Below, piece by piece: positions 25,149-34,197 of a stretch of DNA of 64,000 bases (position 1 is the stretch's first letter; every line of letters starts with the position of its first letter). The position numbers and the translations under genes are program-made. Under the pieces are notes generated by a model. The model did not search any database. It had not been told where the DNA came from and worked only from the letters and a program-made list of their open reading frames with translations. The stretch spans positions 9,627 through 73,626 of the forward strand of contig JBCCOK010000021.1 in assembly GCA_039025395.1 (NCBI GenBank), read 5' to 3'. This DNA comes from Hoeflea_A sp039025395. GTDB lineage: Bacteria > Pseudomonadota > Alphaproteobacteria > Rhizobiales > Rhizobiaceae.

Positions 25149-26486
25149 ATGGGTAAACTGAGACGTTACACGGTTAATCGTCAGACACGACCGACGACCA
25201 CCAGGCAGCAGCAAGGCCCGGCGGCACCATCCGGCCGGAAGCGCACGCTTGGGCTGGCTCTCGTCGCGGTCGTCGGTGTTATGGCCGGGGGCGGCTTGGC
25301 TGCTGCCGTTTACCACGTAGACAACAACCCTCAGCAAAGCGCCTTGAACGGCAAGAGCAGCGTTCCGCCTGCGTTTGCAGCGGCTGTCGAAGCTGTTTTT
25401 GATACGTCGAGGAATAAAGAGGCAGATCAAGAATTGCAGCTGCAAACAGCGAGCATCCCTTCAACCGAAGAATCGGCGTCTGAGGCCGGGGAGGGGCTCA
25501 GTTGGACACCGGACGACGAAGCAGAAACAAAACTGCCGAATGTGGTTGTCGTTTCGTCCACGAAACCCGCGAAACCCGTTGCATCTGACGAAACACAGGT
25601 TGCATCGCTTGCAACGACATCCACATTCAATCGGCCGACGTTTGAGACGCCTCAGCGATTTGACTCCGCCGCGACCGAGAATGTGGCCGAAGCCGGGTCT
25701 CCGCACGCATTTGCCAAGGAGCCTATTTCGGCACGCGCACTAAAAGAGCGGATTGAGGCTCAGCTGGCCAGCCCGGCAGCTGCCGCCATATCTTCGGCAA
25801 TGGTAGACGCGGAAGAGCGCGCGCCCGCCGTCGCCGGTGCTGGCGATGATCTTGCACCGCTTGGTTCACTTCATTTCCTGGTGCTGCCCGAGACAGTTTC
25901 GAGCGTCGCTGAAGCCGTGGCATTGCAGAACGGTTGGAAGACGACCGCCAAACGTGATGTGAACCTGCGCACCCGTCCGAGCAACAAAGGTGAAGTGATT
26001 ACCGTTATTCCGGCCAAGTCGGAGCTTTTGATTGAAAGGGACTGCACCCGTTGGTGTGCGGTCATTCATGATGGCCGCAAGGGTTATGTGCACAGAACAT
26101 TCGTATCCCAATCAAAGAGGCCTGAGGATCAGGCAGCACCGCAACCGGTGACAACGGAAAGCACGGCTCCTTCGCTCCAGCAACGCATGGGTGCTACCCA
26201 GGCCAACCAGAACTTCGTGGCGGCGCAATCAAACGCTACATACGCGACCGAAGGCGTCAGCGATGCTGGCAGCGATGGCTACCGGAAGGGCTATGCGACC
26301 AAGTATGTCAATATGCGCGCAGCACCTGAAAAGGACGCTCAGGTCCTCACCGTAGTGCCTGCGGAACAAGAGATCATGGTGGAGCCAAACTGCAGACATT
26401 GGTGTAGCGCAGTTTATAAGGATCAAAGGGGCTACATTTACCGCACCTTTTTCCAGTATTCGGGAACAAGGGCTGAAGCAGGCTGA
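25149..26486 (+). CDS. Membrane-anchored protein with two bacterial SH3 domains
   Basis: This protein has 445 residues from ATG 25149; an in-frame start at 25089 would add 20. After a basic N-terminus comes one membrane helix (about residues 35-57), then a long, low-complexity Glu/Ser/Thr/Ala region. Two SH3b domains follow, around KRDVNLRTRPSNKGEVITVIP and KYVNMRAAPEKDAQVLTVVP. Each ends with a CxxWC-type motif and GYVHRTF or GYIYRTF. Type II topology places the SH3b domains in the periplasm, where such domains bind cell-wall peptides. A strong terminator follows. Confidence 0.8.
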   Translation: MGKLRRYTVNRQTRPTTTRQQQGPAAPSGRKRTLGLALVAVVGVMAGGGLAAAVYHVDNNPQQSALNGKSSVPPAFAAAVEAVFDTSRNKEADQELQLQTASIPSTEESASEAGEGLSWTPDDEAETKLPNVVVVSSTKPAKPVASDETQVASLATTSTFNRPTFETPQRFDSAATENVAEAGSPHAFAKEPISARALKERIEAQLASPAAAAISSAMVDAEERAPAVAGAGDDLAPLGSLHFLVLPETVSSVAEAVALQNGWKTTAKRDVNLRTRPSNKGEVITVIPAKSELLIERDCTRWCAVIHDGRKGYVHRTFVSQSKRPEDQAAPQPVTTESTAPSLQQRMGATQANQNFVAAQSNATYATEGVSDAGSDGYRKGYATKYVNMRAAPEKDAQVLTVVPAEQEIMVEPNCRHWCSAVYKDQRGYIYRTFFQYSGTRAEAG

Positions 26487-26885
26487 AACAAGCCGCTGGT
26501 TTTTTGATCGACCAAAACAATTGCCCGGTTCTTTTCGAACCGGGTTTTTTGTTTGGCGCTGTTGCTCGAGCCTCAAGGTCGATGGTTCATGACAAGCCAA
26601 GAGCTCCATCTTGTGACGAATACAGTTTTGGCGATCCCAATCTTGCCAGATGCGATTGCATGGTTTGCCTGCCAACTTTCACAACGCAGCAATCACAATC
26701 ACCAAACGTGAAAATGCGCCCGAGACAGCTGACTTGGCGGCATTTTTCGCCTGCTCGGCGTCGGTGGTTGAAAAATGATCCAGGACGTCACCGAATAAGA
26801 TCCACCGCGTCTCGTTCTTCCTGCATAGGCCGTTCGTTGGCGGCTCAGAAGCTGGTTCGCACACTTTCCAGGCGCGGATGCAACG
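26487..26885. other. Intergenic region with terminator, otherwise empty
   Basis: Apart from the hairpin at 26524-26550 I see no gene or site. Short frames here lack ribosome sites. Confidence 0.4.
26524..26550 (+). terminator. Intrinsic terminator of the SH3-domain gene
   Basis: CCCGGTTC and GAACCGGG form an eight-base stem with a five-base loop, followed by six T. It lies 38 bases after the stop codon. Confidence 0.9.
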
Positions 26886-27629
26886 TTACTGCCGGATCGC
26901 TTCGAGTGCCGCTGCTTCGGCCTCCACGGACATAGGCTCGCTGGCGCCGACGGCGTTGAGATAGGCATCCAGTGCTTCCAGCGATGAAGCTGGCGCGTAG
27001 CCCGAATTGCTCTGGCCTGCAAAAACGGTGAAGCGGTATTTCCAGTCAGCATCGGAACGACAGGCGACGGCGACGATTGTTGAGCGGTCGACGCGATCGA
27101 TTTCAAACTCACGGCAAAGCGTATTGTTGGCATCGCTGTAGCTGGCAATCGCTCTGAAAAGGCCCGATGCCCCCAGATCGGTTTCGCTACCCGAAGACGC
27201 GGTGTTGAGTGCAGTTATGATTTCCGGTTGGTTGACCGCATCCAGGGCCACCTGCGCGGGTTGATCTGTTGTCGAAGTTCCGGCCAGATATCCTCCGAGA
27301 CCGCCCACCACGAGAGCCAGTGACGCAGCAAGCGGCATGGCCCAGCGGCGCACCGGAGTGGACGCATGGCGGCGCGGCAGCGCTGTAACGTTCGTTTCGG
27401 TGCCGACCATTTCCTCGATCTTGGCTTTCAGGTCAGCAGGGACCGGTTCATCGAGCAAGGGTTTGAGTGCGTTTTGGGCCATGCTCCGGCTCTCTATGAA
27501 GCCAGCAACCCGATTGGCCAGCCTTTCGTCTTTTTCTATGGCTTCTTCAACGGCCTTTTGTTTGTCCGCCGAAAGCTCGCCATCGGCAAAGGCCATTAGA
27601 GTTTCATCGCTGAAGTCACGCTCGGTCAT
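26886..27629 (-). CDS. Anti-sigma factor, membrane-anchored
   Basis: This 247-residue protein is encoded with its start overlapping the ECF sigma stop (ATGA), the usual sigma/anti-sigma pair. The N-terminal 75 residues (SDETLMAFADGELSADKQKAVEEA) match anti-sigma domains without the His/Cys zinc motif. A single membrane helix lies near 97-118, and a periplasmic domain of about 125 residues follows. It should hold the sigma factor inactive at the membrane until a periplasmic signal arrives. Confidence 0.85.
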   Translation of the reverse strand: MTERDFSDETLMAFADGELSADKQKAVEEAIEKDERLANRVAGFIESRSMAQNALKPLLDEPVPADLKAKIEEMVGTETNVTALPRRHASTPVRRWAMPLAASLALVVGGLGGYLAGTSTTDQPAQVALDAVNQPEIITALNTASSGSETDLGASGLFRAIASYSDANNTLCREFEIDRVDRSTIVAVACRSDADWKYRFTVFAGQSNSGYAPASSLEALDAYLNAVGASEPMSVEAEAAALEAIRQ

Positions 27630-28159
27630 GTCCTAAAACCCTCCTTGTCGTTAGAACGTTTGACCTCTGCGTCTATTCCCATGTCCTCCGATATTTTCTT
27701 CCGGGCGCGCGCAAGCCGGCTCATCACCGTGCCGATAGGCACGTCAAGCACCTCTGAAGCCTCCCGGTAAGAGAGGCTCTCGACGCAAACCAGAAGCAGG
27801 ACTTCACGTTGATCATCGGGTAGGGCGGCAATCGACTTTGCCGTTTCGTCGAGCGTCAGGCGCGCCTCCGTAACCGTTTGACCATCCTGTCCGATCAGCG
27901 CGTTTGCATCATCGATTTCCACCGCATGGCCCTCGGTGCGGTTACGCCGCACCCGGTCGATCCAGCTATTGCGGAGAATACGGAACAACCAGGCATCCAT
28001 ACGTGTGCCCGGTTTATAGGAACTATGGTTTGCCAGCGCTTTCTCGCATGTCGTCTGGACCAAGTCGTCGGCGATATCGCGTGATCGACACAGCGAAATC
28101 GCAAAACGCCGAAGGTTTGGCAGAAGCGCAACCATCTGTTGCCCAAACTCGTCCGCCAT
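27626..28159 (-). CDS. ECF-type RNA polymerase sigma factor
   Basis: This is a 177-residue ECF sigma. Region 2 is SLCRSRDIADDLVQTTCEKALAN and WLFRILRNSWIDRVRRNR, and region 4 is ALPDDQREVLLLVCVESLSYREAS followed by GTVMSRLARARKKI. ATG 28159 or the TTG at 28165 (better spaced from AAGGA) may start it. It is divergent from the S8 protease gene, with a promoter-like dyad between them, so it probably transcribes both itself and the protease. Confidence 0.92.
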   Translation of the reverse strand: MADEFGQQMVALLPNLRRFAISLCRSRDIADDLVQTTCEKALANHSSYKPGTRMDAWLFRILRNSWIDRVRRNRTEGHAVEIDDANALIGQDGQTVTEARLTLDETAKSIAALPDDQREVLLLVCVESLSYREASEVLDVPIGTVMSRLARARKKISEDMGIDAEVKRSNDKEGFRT

Positions 28160-28196
28160 GCGCAATCGGGTCCTTCACATATTTTTTCGTTGATAG

Positions 28197-28221
28197 GGAA
28201 TAACACCGGACCTCAGCCGTT
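28197..28221 (+). promoter_or_regulatory. ECF-type promoter toward the S8 protease
   Basis: GGAAT (28197-28201), 16 bases, then CGTT (28218-28221) resembles the alphaproteobacterial ECF consensus GGAAC-N16-CGTT. The protease start is about 50 bases after the expected transcription start. Confidence 0.55.
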
Positions 28222-28226
28222 CTTCC
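28201..28226 (-). promoter_or_regulatory. ECF-type promoter toward the sigma/anti-sigma operon
   Basis: Read on the minus strand, GGAAG, 16 bases, then TGTT lies over the opposite promoter. Together they make the dyad GGAAnAAC...GTTnTTCC, so both promoters share one DNA segment. Confidence 0.45.
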
Positions 28227-28277
28227 AACACTTGGTATAGAGGCAACAACAGCATAAAAACAAGAGAGTAAAAGACT

Positions 28278-29738
28278 ATGCGAAAGACAGCGCGTAAGAG
28301 ACGAACCATGTTCCGAAACGCACTTGCAATTATGGTCCTGACACCGGCGCTTGCGCTGGCACCGACACTCCTTTTTTCAGGGCAATACAACTTTGCCGTC
28401 CCGATTGCCCATGCGGACGATGGAGATGACGGAGGGGACAACGGCGATAACGGTGATGACGGCGACGACGGTGATGACGGTGATGATGGAGACGACGGCG
28501 CCAACCGTGGCGGCAACCGGGGTGATGGCGCGCGCAGCGGAAACAACAGGGGCGGCGCAATCATCCAAAGACTGTTTCGCAGAAATCAACCGGGTCCGGC
28601 GCCGGCCCCGGCCCAATCCGTGCAATTGCCGGACCGCTCGCCCGACGAGGTTCTAGCGACCGGGCTCAACGCTGCTGAAGTTGAAAGCCTCGTCGCGCTT
28701 GGTTACACAATACTCGATCAGCAGGTCCTCACGTCAATTGACAGCACCTTTGTCCGCTTTCGCGTTCGAAACGGCATAAGCCTTGAAGCGGCGAGGGATG
28801 AGGTCGAAGCTGCGGGGAACGACGTCAATGCAGATTTCAATCACTATTACAGACCAACCGCTTCGTCCGCAGCCGTTGTCCAAGAGGCCGTGTTTCGCTG
28901 CGAAGGCCCTGGATGCGCAGCCAAGCGTATGATCGGATGGCCGCTTGAAGCGCTGTCCAACCGCAGTTGTTCCTCAAATGTGCGGATCGGCCTTATCGAT
29001 ACCGGAATTAATCCTGATCACATCGCCTTCAACCATGGAAGGCTGGAGTTGATCACGAGCCCCGTGGAAGGCCTCCGCAAATCGGGACGCCGGCACGGCA
29101 CAGCCGTCGCATCCATTCTGATCGGGTCACAAGACAGTCGTACGCCGGGACTGCTGCCGGATGCGACCGTCGTTGCAGTCGATGCATTTTACCGCGCCGG
29201 CGGCAATGACGAGCGAAGTGACGCCTATACGCTGGTCCGCTCAGTTGATCTCGTACGGCAACGTAACGTTGAGATTATCAATATGAGCCTTTCCGGACCG
29301 CCCAACACCATTCTTGAGCGCTTGATGACTGACCTCGCCAGTGCGGGCGTGATTGTCGTCGCCGCGGCCGGAAATCGTGGACCGAAGGCGGATCCCGTTT
29401 ATCCGGCGGCCTATCCGAACGTCATCGCTGTGACCGCCGTTGACAACAATCGCCGTGCCTACCGGCGCGCAGGCCGGGGCAGTCACATTGATATTGCCAG
29501 TCCCGGCGTCGAGGTCTGGATCGCCGCGTCTGTCCGGGGTGCTCGCTTTGCGACGGGAACCTCCTACGCGGTACCGTTCACGACGGCCGCTGTTGCACTC
29601 GCGATCCAGGGTCTTGAAGAGCGAGACCACCAGCAGGTCGTCGCTGCATTGGCTGAACATGCGATCGATATCGGTGAAACCGGCAGGGATGATGTGTTCG
29701 GCTACGGTCTGCTTCAGGCCAGCGGCCTGTGCCGTTAG
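28278..29738 (+). CDS. S8 (subtilisin-like) serine protease with acidic Gly/Asp repeat
   Basis: This is a 486-residue exported protease. After a signal-like N-terminus (VPIAHADD) come about 28 residues of Asp-Gly repeats, then an Asn/Arg/Gly linker. The catalytic triad is intact: Asp241 in GLIDTGINPDH, His273 in RHGTAVAS and Ser429 in TGTSYAVP; Asn in VVAAAGNRG supplies the oxyanion hole. The acidic repeat may bind Ca2+ or act as a spacer. Placement opposite an ECF sigma pair implies envelope-stress or signal-dependent expression. Confidence 0.88.
   Translation: MRKTARKRRTMFRNALAIMVLTPALALAPTLLFSGQYNFAVPIAHADDGDDGGDNGDNGDDGDDGDDGDDGDDGANRGGNRGDGARSGNNRGGAIIQRLFRRNQPGPAPAPAQSVQLPDRSPDEVLATGLNAAEVESLVALGYTILDQQVLTSIDSTFVRFRVRNGISLEAARDEVEAAGNDVNADFNHYYRPTASSAAVVQEAVFRCEGPGCAAKRMIGWPLEALSNRSCSSNVRIGLIDTGINPDHIAFNHGRLELITSPVEGLRKSGRRHGTAVASILIGSQDSRTPGLLPDATVVAVDAFYRAGGNDERSDAYTLVRSVDLVRQRNVEIINMSLSGPPNTILERLMTDLASAGVIVVAAAGNRGPKADPVYPAAYPNVIAVTAVDNNRRAYRRAGRGSHIDIASPGVEVWIAASVRGARFATGTSYAVPFTTAAVALAIQGLEERDHQQVVAALAEHAIDIGETGRDDVFGYGLLQASGLCR
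28417..28500 (+). repeat. Tandem GAY-GGN-type repeat coding Asp/Gly
   Basis: About 84 bases of imperfect short repeats (GATGACGGCGAC-like) encode the acidic Asp/Gly tract of the S8 protease. The tract is prone to length change by slippage. Confidence 0.8.
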
Positions 29739-29838
29739 GTTCGCCGGTTCGGCTGCGGTATCAACCGCGGCTACACAGTGTTTGGCGGAAGTACCGATCT
29801 CGCAACGCAAGCCGGTCGGCAAACATCGCGCCGGCACA

Positions 29839-30363
29839 TCACTTTGCGGATGCTACGAATGCATCCAGTTCCTGCGCGAGCGTGTCCCAGTCCGTGAACT
29901 CGTGATCTTCAGTGATCTTGGTGCGGTCTTCCAGAACAATGTGTTCAACGATCTGGTTCATGTAGTAGTCGTATTGTTCGAATTTCAAAGCGCCGGCAAC
30001 AAGTGAAACGGCGGCAGGTTTGAATGCCGTATCGTCGATAAAATCGTCGATGTACTTCTGCGCTTCCTTTTCTCCGCCTTCGAAGGCGATTGAAAGGCTT
30101 ACCGAAACCAGCAACGTCGGGAGTTCCTTCATCTGTTTGCGGTGTGCAACGACGAAATTCGAAAGAGATTCCTGATGGTGGCGTTGGTGAACGGATCCGG
30201 CAAGAATCACAACATCGAAAGTCGAAATGTCAAGGTCGACCATGCGTCGATTGCTGTTTCGGAGGTCGACCTCGTGTGCGTTCTTTTCGAGATGTGCGGC
30301 GCAGAATTCAGCAATTTTTCGGGTTTGCCCCTCGGTCGTCGCATAGACAAGAAGAATTCGCAT
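29839..30363 (-). CDS. Flavodoxin-domain protein, HemG-like
   Basis: This is a 174-residue protein. ATG 30363 lies behind GGAGG. The FMN phosphate loop YATTEGQTRKIAEF at residues 7-20 is typical of flavodoxins, and ILAGSVHQRHHQESLSNFV matches the menaquinone-dependent protoporphyrinogen oxidase (HemG) branch. It could oxidise protoporphyrinogen or be a general flavodoxin-like reductase. No haem genes are close. Confidence 0.75.
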   Translation of the reverse strand: MRILLVYATTEGQTRKIAEFCAAHLEKNAHEVDLRNSNRRMVDLDISTFDVVILAGSVHQRHHQESLSNFVVAHRKQMKELPTLLVSVSLSIAFEGGEKEAQKYIDDFIDDTAFKPAAVSLVAGALKFEQYDYYMNQIVEHIVLEDRTKITEDHEFTDWDTLAQELDAFVASAK

Positions 30364-30649
30364 GATTCGCCTCCAGTTGTTCTGAATCCGTTCAGACGGC
30401 TGCTGATGGGAAGTGTTGTGCATCTACGATACGAGCAGTTATCGTTTGGTTCGTTGCGCCAGATCAAGCGGCGGGATCGCGCATTTGCCGGCATCCCATA
30501 GTGGAGCGAATGCCGTCGTCTGACCGCAAGCACGTTTTCCGCGCATCGGGGGATCGTCCTGATCGATCGTCTGATCTAATCCTGAAAAATTGACGCGGCG
30601 TTCGCTTGGCGGCAATCTTGGCCATATTCTGGAAGCTGGGACAGGACAA

Positions 30650-31036
30650 ATGACAGATGCCATTTACAATCCGTCGAACCCGAAGCATTTCATGCAACTC
30701 GACGCCATTGACCAAACGGTGCGCATCATGTTCGCCGGAGAGACGGTTGCGCGCACGCGCCGGGCTATGCGCCTTCTTGAGTCCGGCAAAAGGCTCTATG
30801 CGCCGCAATACTATATCCCGCTTGAGGATATATCGGTGCCCCTGTCACGGACACACAGGACGACCCATTGCCCACTCAAGGGCGATGCCAGCTATTTCTC
30901 CATTGCCGATGTAGCGGGAGCAGAAGAAATCGGCTGGGCTTATGAACGCCCGTTCGAATTTGCGGCACGGCTTTCGGATCACATCGCGTTCGACCTGCGC
31001 CGGGCGTCCATTGTAATCGATGCGCTCGAAGCCTGA
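30650..31036 (+). CDS. DUF427 domain protein
   Basis: This 128-residue protein has the DUF427 outline. A strand pair around VRIMFAGETVARTRRAMRLLE comes first, then APQYYIPLEDISVPLSRTHRTTHCPLKGDASYFS in two parts. A conserved Trp follows (GWAYERPFE), and the end is LRDHIAF-like (LSDHIAFDL). It is small and cytoplasmic with no known reaction. It is followed after 31 bases by the glycosylase gene on the same strand, so the two may form an operon. Confidence 0.85.
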   Translation: MTDAIYNPSNPKHFMQLDAIDQTVRIMFAGETVARTRRAMRLLESGKRLYAPQYYIPLEDISVPLSRTHRTTHCPLKGDASYFSIADVAGAEEIGWAYERPFEFAARLSDHIAFDLRRASIVIDALEA

Positions 31037-31067
31037 GATATCCCGGCCAACCTGGAAACGGTGATCC

Positions 31068-31742
31068 ATGCGCGATTTTGATGCCATTTATAAGATTTCA
31101 GCCAGCCGGAAGGGCGGTGCGGAAGCTTTCGAAGCGACGTTGTCATCACCCCTGAGTGCGGCCGCGCTGTCCGCAATTCCCGACCACCGTTGGCTTTCAA
31201 TGATGAGCAAGTGCGTTTTCCAGGCTGGGTTCAATTGGAAGGTCGTGGACAGCAAGTGGAACGATATCGAAACGGCTTTCGAGGATTTTGACGTCGGGCG
31301 CATGGGATTCATGACCGACGACGACATCGCCGATCACCTTAACAATCCAAAGATCATTCGCCATGGCAAGAAGATTGCCGCGATCCGCGACAATGCTCTG
31401 TTTTTGAGTGACCTCGCGCGGGAAAGCGGTTCAGCCGCGACAGTGTTTGCCCATTGGCCAAGCGCGGATTATGTCGGATTGCTGTCAATGCTCAAGAAGC
31501 GTGCATCGCGTCTGGGCGGCAACAGCGCCATGTATTTTCTACGCTTCATGGGTGTCGACAGCTTCATCCTGTCAAGGGACGTCAGCGCTGCATTGATACG
31601 CGAAGGTGTCGTGGACAAGACGCCGAGCTCCAATCGTGACATGGAAAAGGTACAGGCTGCATTCAACAGCTGGAGCAGTCAGTCGGGGCGCCCGCTGATG
31701 CAGATCAGCCGTGTACTTGCCTGCTCGATTGATACCGCATGA
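31068..31742 (+). CDS. DNA-3-methyladenine glycosylase I-like protein (Tag family)
   Basis: This 224-residue protein matches the Tag core. WLSMMSKCVFQAGFNWKVVDSK is the pocket helix, with GFMTDDDIADHLNNPKIIRHGKKI and IRDNA following, then a C-terminal helical end. The short N-terminus lacks the Cys and His ligands of the zinc site of typical Tag, so it belongs to a divergent subfamily. It probably removes alkylated bases or is a relative with changed specificity. It is downstream of the DUF427 gene. Confidence 0.7.
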   Translation: MRDFDAIYKISASRKGGAEAFEATLSSPLSAAALSAIPDHRWLSMMSKCVFQAGFNWKVVDSKWNDIETAFEDFDVGRMGFMTDDDIADHLNNPKIIRHGKKIAAIRDNALFLSDLARESGSAATVFAHWPSADYVGLLSMLKKRASRLGGNSAMYFLRFMGVDSFILSRDVSAALIREGVVDKTPSSNRDMEKVQAAFNSWSSQSGRPLMQISRVLACSIDTA

Positions 31743-31785
31743 GCGTCAGGCGGCAATAAACGTGTGCCGTTCCGGTTACCTGGCT

Positions 31786-31804
31786 GAGCGCCGCCCCGGC
31801 GCTC
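31786..31804. terminator. Hairpin between convergent genes
   Basis: GAGCGCC and GGCGCTC form a perfect seven-base stem with loop GCCCC between the glycosylase and c-di-GMP genes. There is no T-run on either side, so activity as a terminator is uncertain. Confidence 0.35.
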
Positions 31805-31818
31805 CTGAGGCTAACAAA

Positions 31819-33867
31819 TCATCCGGCTTTTGCTTGGGCTGCAATTCCGGCGAGGCCCGTCCGCTGATAGGTGGCGAGCCAGTCGCGCACCACGTCCGCC
31901 GGCATCGGCGGTGCAATGGCATTGCCTTGAAACTCATTGCAGCCCAGTTCCATCAATGCCTCGATTTCATCAGCAGTCTCAACACCTTCGGCAATGACTT
32001 TGATGTTCAGCGCAGATGATAGCCGGATAATCGAATCGACTATAATGCGAATTCGATCGCAACTGTCGATGCCCGATACAAACTGACGGTCAATTTTCAC
32101 CCGATCGAACAGGTCGCGGTTGAGGTGCGACAGCGAAGCGAAACCAGTACCGAAATCATCGACCTCAATGTGCATGCCGAGCCGCCGCAACTCATAGAGC
32201 GCCAGTGCCGATTGCGCGCCATCACTTTCGATAGCGACGGATTCAACGACCTCTACGCTGACACGATCATAGGCAAGGCCATACTCGTCCGCCGCCTGGG
32301 CGATGCTGCGAAAGAAGCCGTTCCACATCAAATCGTAAGTGGAGAAGTTCACACCGATCCGGCCGAATTCAATGCCTTTCGACTGCCATTCAGCGGCCGC
32401 ATCAAACGCCTGGTCTATCACAAGACGGGTGATATCCGGCATGCGGCCGAAACTCGCCGCTGCGGCGAGAAACTCGGCGGGCCGCAAGACGCCACGCTTC
32501 GGGTGATGCCAGCGCACCAGGACCTCAACGCCGGTGATGTGACCGGTTGCGAGGTTAAGCTGCGGTTGGAATACGGGCCGGAATTGTCCTTCAACAATGG
32601 CTCGGTCGATCTCCTGTTCAAGCGACCTCGAATCATCAAGTTTTTTGCGAAGCTCCTCGGTGAAGAAGCGAAACGTGCCCTTTTCCGCGGCTTTGGCGGC
32701 ATAAAGCGCAACATCGGCAGCAGCGAGCAGTTCTTCGGTGTCGATGCCATCGCTCGGAAAGCGGGCAATGCCGATACTGGCTTGCAATTTTGTCGGGACG
32801 CCGGAAATCTGCACTGTTCCATTAAGCCGAGTCAGGACTTTTCCTGCCACTGTCGAAAGATCGGCCATTGCGTTCGGATCGGTTACGACAATCAAAAACT
32901 CGTCACCACCCATGCGACAGGCCACGCCACTCCCGCCGATAGCTGTATTGAGACGGCTTGCCACCAACCGTAGAAGTTTGTCACCCTGAAGGTGACCGAA
33001 GCTGTCGTTGATCGCCTTGAAGTCGTCGAGATCAAGCAGGAAAATTGCTGTTTTATGTGATGATTGCTCGCTGCCCGCTGCGGTTCGCTCCTGTATCAGA
33101 TCAAGAGCAAAATCTCGATTTGCAAGCCCCGTCAGGCTATCATGAGTTGCCGCGAACCGCATTTCATCACGCGCGGCGATCAGCTCACGATTGCTCTCAC
33201 CGATTTGCCGCGCCAATGGACGGAAGAGGAAGAGGCCGCCGAGCGCCAAGAGGCAAAGCGATGTCACAAGAATGGTCAGATGAATACGCTCAAAGCGGGA
33301 AATCGCTGCAACTGTCTGCCCCCGGTAGACATCGGCCAGATCGTCCAAAGCCGGAAGTACGCTGCTGGCGGCGACTGCTTCTATCCGTCCGAGATAGTCT
33401 GCAGCTTCTTTCGGTGATGACTCAGCTAACTGTGCCAGTTGCTCGGTGTTTTGGATAAGCGACCGGATATAGTAATCCAGTTGGCTGGGCCACGCGAACA
33501 ACGTGTCGTAGACGCGCTGTGGCACGGCGGTCTTGCCTTGGAGCTCGGCTGCCTGTTCCAGGACGCTTTCATGTCGTTGCTTCAGTTCGGCGATTGAAGC
33601 GTTCAGCGCGTCCAGCGTATTGCCGCGCTCCGCGGGATCCTCGTCGCCTAGTGCACGCTGGCTGAGGAGTACCGTACGTTGGGCGAGAAGCCGTTCCTTG
33701 TTGATATCCCTATAGGCGACAGCGTAACTGCTGCCCCGTTCCACCTCGGCATTCAGTGCGAAATAAGAGCCGCTCAGCAGAATGGCCATGACCAGGAGGG
33801 CCAGACGGTAGGCGACACGGATACGCCTTTCCGGATCTTTACGCAGTCCGCTGACAATAGCGTTCAT
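31819..33867 (-). CDS. Membrane-bound GGDEF-EAL protein (c-di-GMP turnover)
   Basis: This 682-residue protein has two membrane helices (about 20-40 and 200-220) framing a helical periplasmic sensor of about 155 residues. The GGDEF domain has an intact MGGDEF near residue 320, so it may make c-di-GMP. The EAL domain has EVL in place of EAL (GVEVLVRW, near 447) but keeps the Glu, and DDFGTG, KID and EGVE motifs are present, so hydrolysis is plausible. A GTG at 33873 could replace ATG 33867. No partner gene is next to it. Confidence 0.92.
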   Translation of the reverse strand: MNAIVSGLRKDPERRIRVAYRLALLVMAILLSGSYFALNAEVERGSSYAVAYRDINKERLLAQRTVLLSQRALGDEDPAERGNTLDALNASIAELKQRHESVLEQAAELQGKTAVPQRVYDTLFAWPSQLDYYIRSLIQNTEQLAQLAESSPKEAADYLGRIEAVAASSVLPALDDLADVYRGQTVAAISRFERIHLTILVTSLCLLALGGLFLFRPLARQIGESNRELIAARDEMRFAATHDSLTGLANRDFALDLIQERTAAGSEQSSHKTAIFLLDLDDFKAINDSFGHLQGDKLLRLVASRLNTAIGGSGVACRMGGDEFLIVVTDPNAMADLSTVAGKVLTRLNGTVQISGVPTKLQASIGIARFPSDGIDTEELLAAADVALYAAKAAEKGTFRFFTEELRKKLDDSRSLEQEIDRAIVEGQFRPVFQPQLNLATGHITGVEVLVRWHHPKRGVLRPAEFLAAAASFGRMPDITRLVIDQAFDAAAEWQSKGIEFGRIGVNFSTYDLMWNGFFRSIAQAADEYGLAYDRVSVEVVESVAIESDGAQSALALYELRRLGMHIEVDDFGTGFASLSHLNRDLFDRVKIDRQFVSGIDSCDRIRIIVDSIIRLSSALNIKVIAEGVETADEIEALMELGCNEFQGNAIAPPMPADVVRDWLATYQRTGLAGIAAQAKAG

Positions 33868-34197
33868 GTACACATTACCCTAGACCCTAGTAGCGCCGGC
33901 AGCCGAAAGACCGCTGGTTTTGTCCGCGTCAGATGCCGACCGCAGCCGGGCGGCAACACGCCACGTCAAATTTTCGCGCCAAGCTCCCTGTCTGCCTTTT
34001 CCGGCGGGTTTGACTGGGGAGCATATGAGAATTCTCTTAAGCAACCGAAAATGGAAGCCGTTCAAGGACTTCAAAGAAGCAAAATCGATACTGTAGTTAC
34101 GGAAGTATAAACAGGGCTGCGTCAAATCTCGCGAAGCAGCGCCTATCCAGCGCAGTGCATTGCGCAATGAAGAAGAGTTGTGAATCCGGTTCTTGCT
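33868..34197. other. Intergenic, no gene seen
   Basis: About 330 bases between two minus-strand units. It presumably contains the c-di-GMP gene promoter and the end of the sugar operon. Nothing distinctive seen. Confidence 0.4.

Noticed and set aside
33679..34110. 143-codon plus-strand frame before the sugar operon
   Set aside because: Overlaps the start of the c-di-GMP gene on the other strand and lacks protein character.
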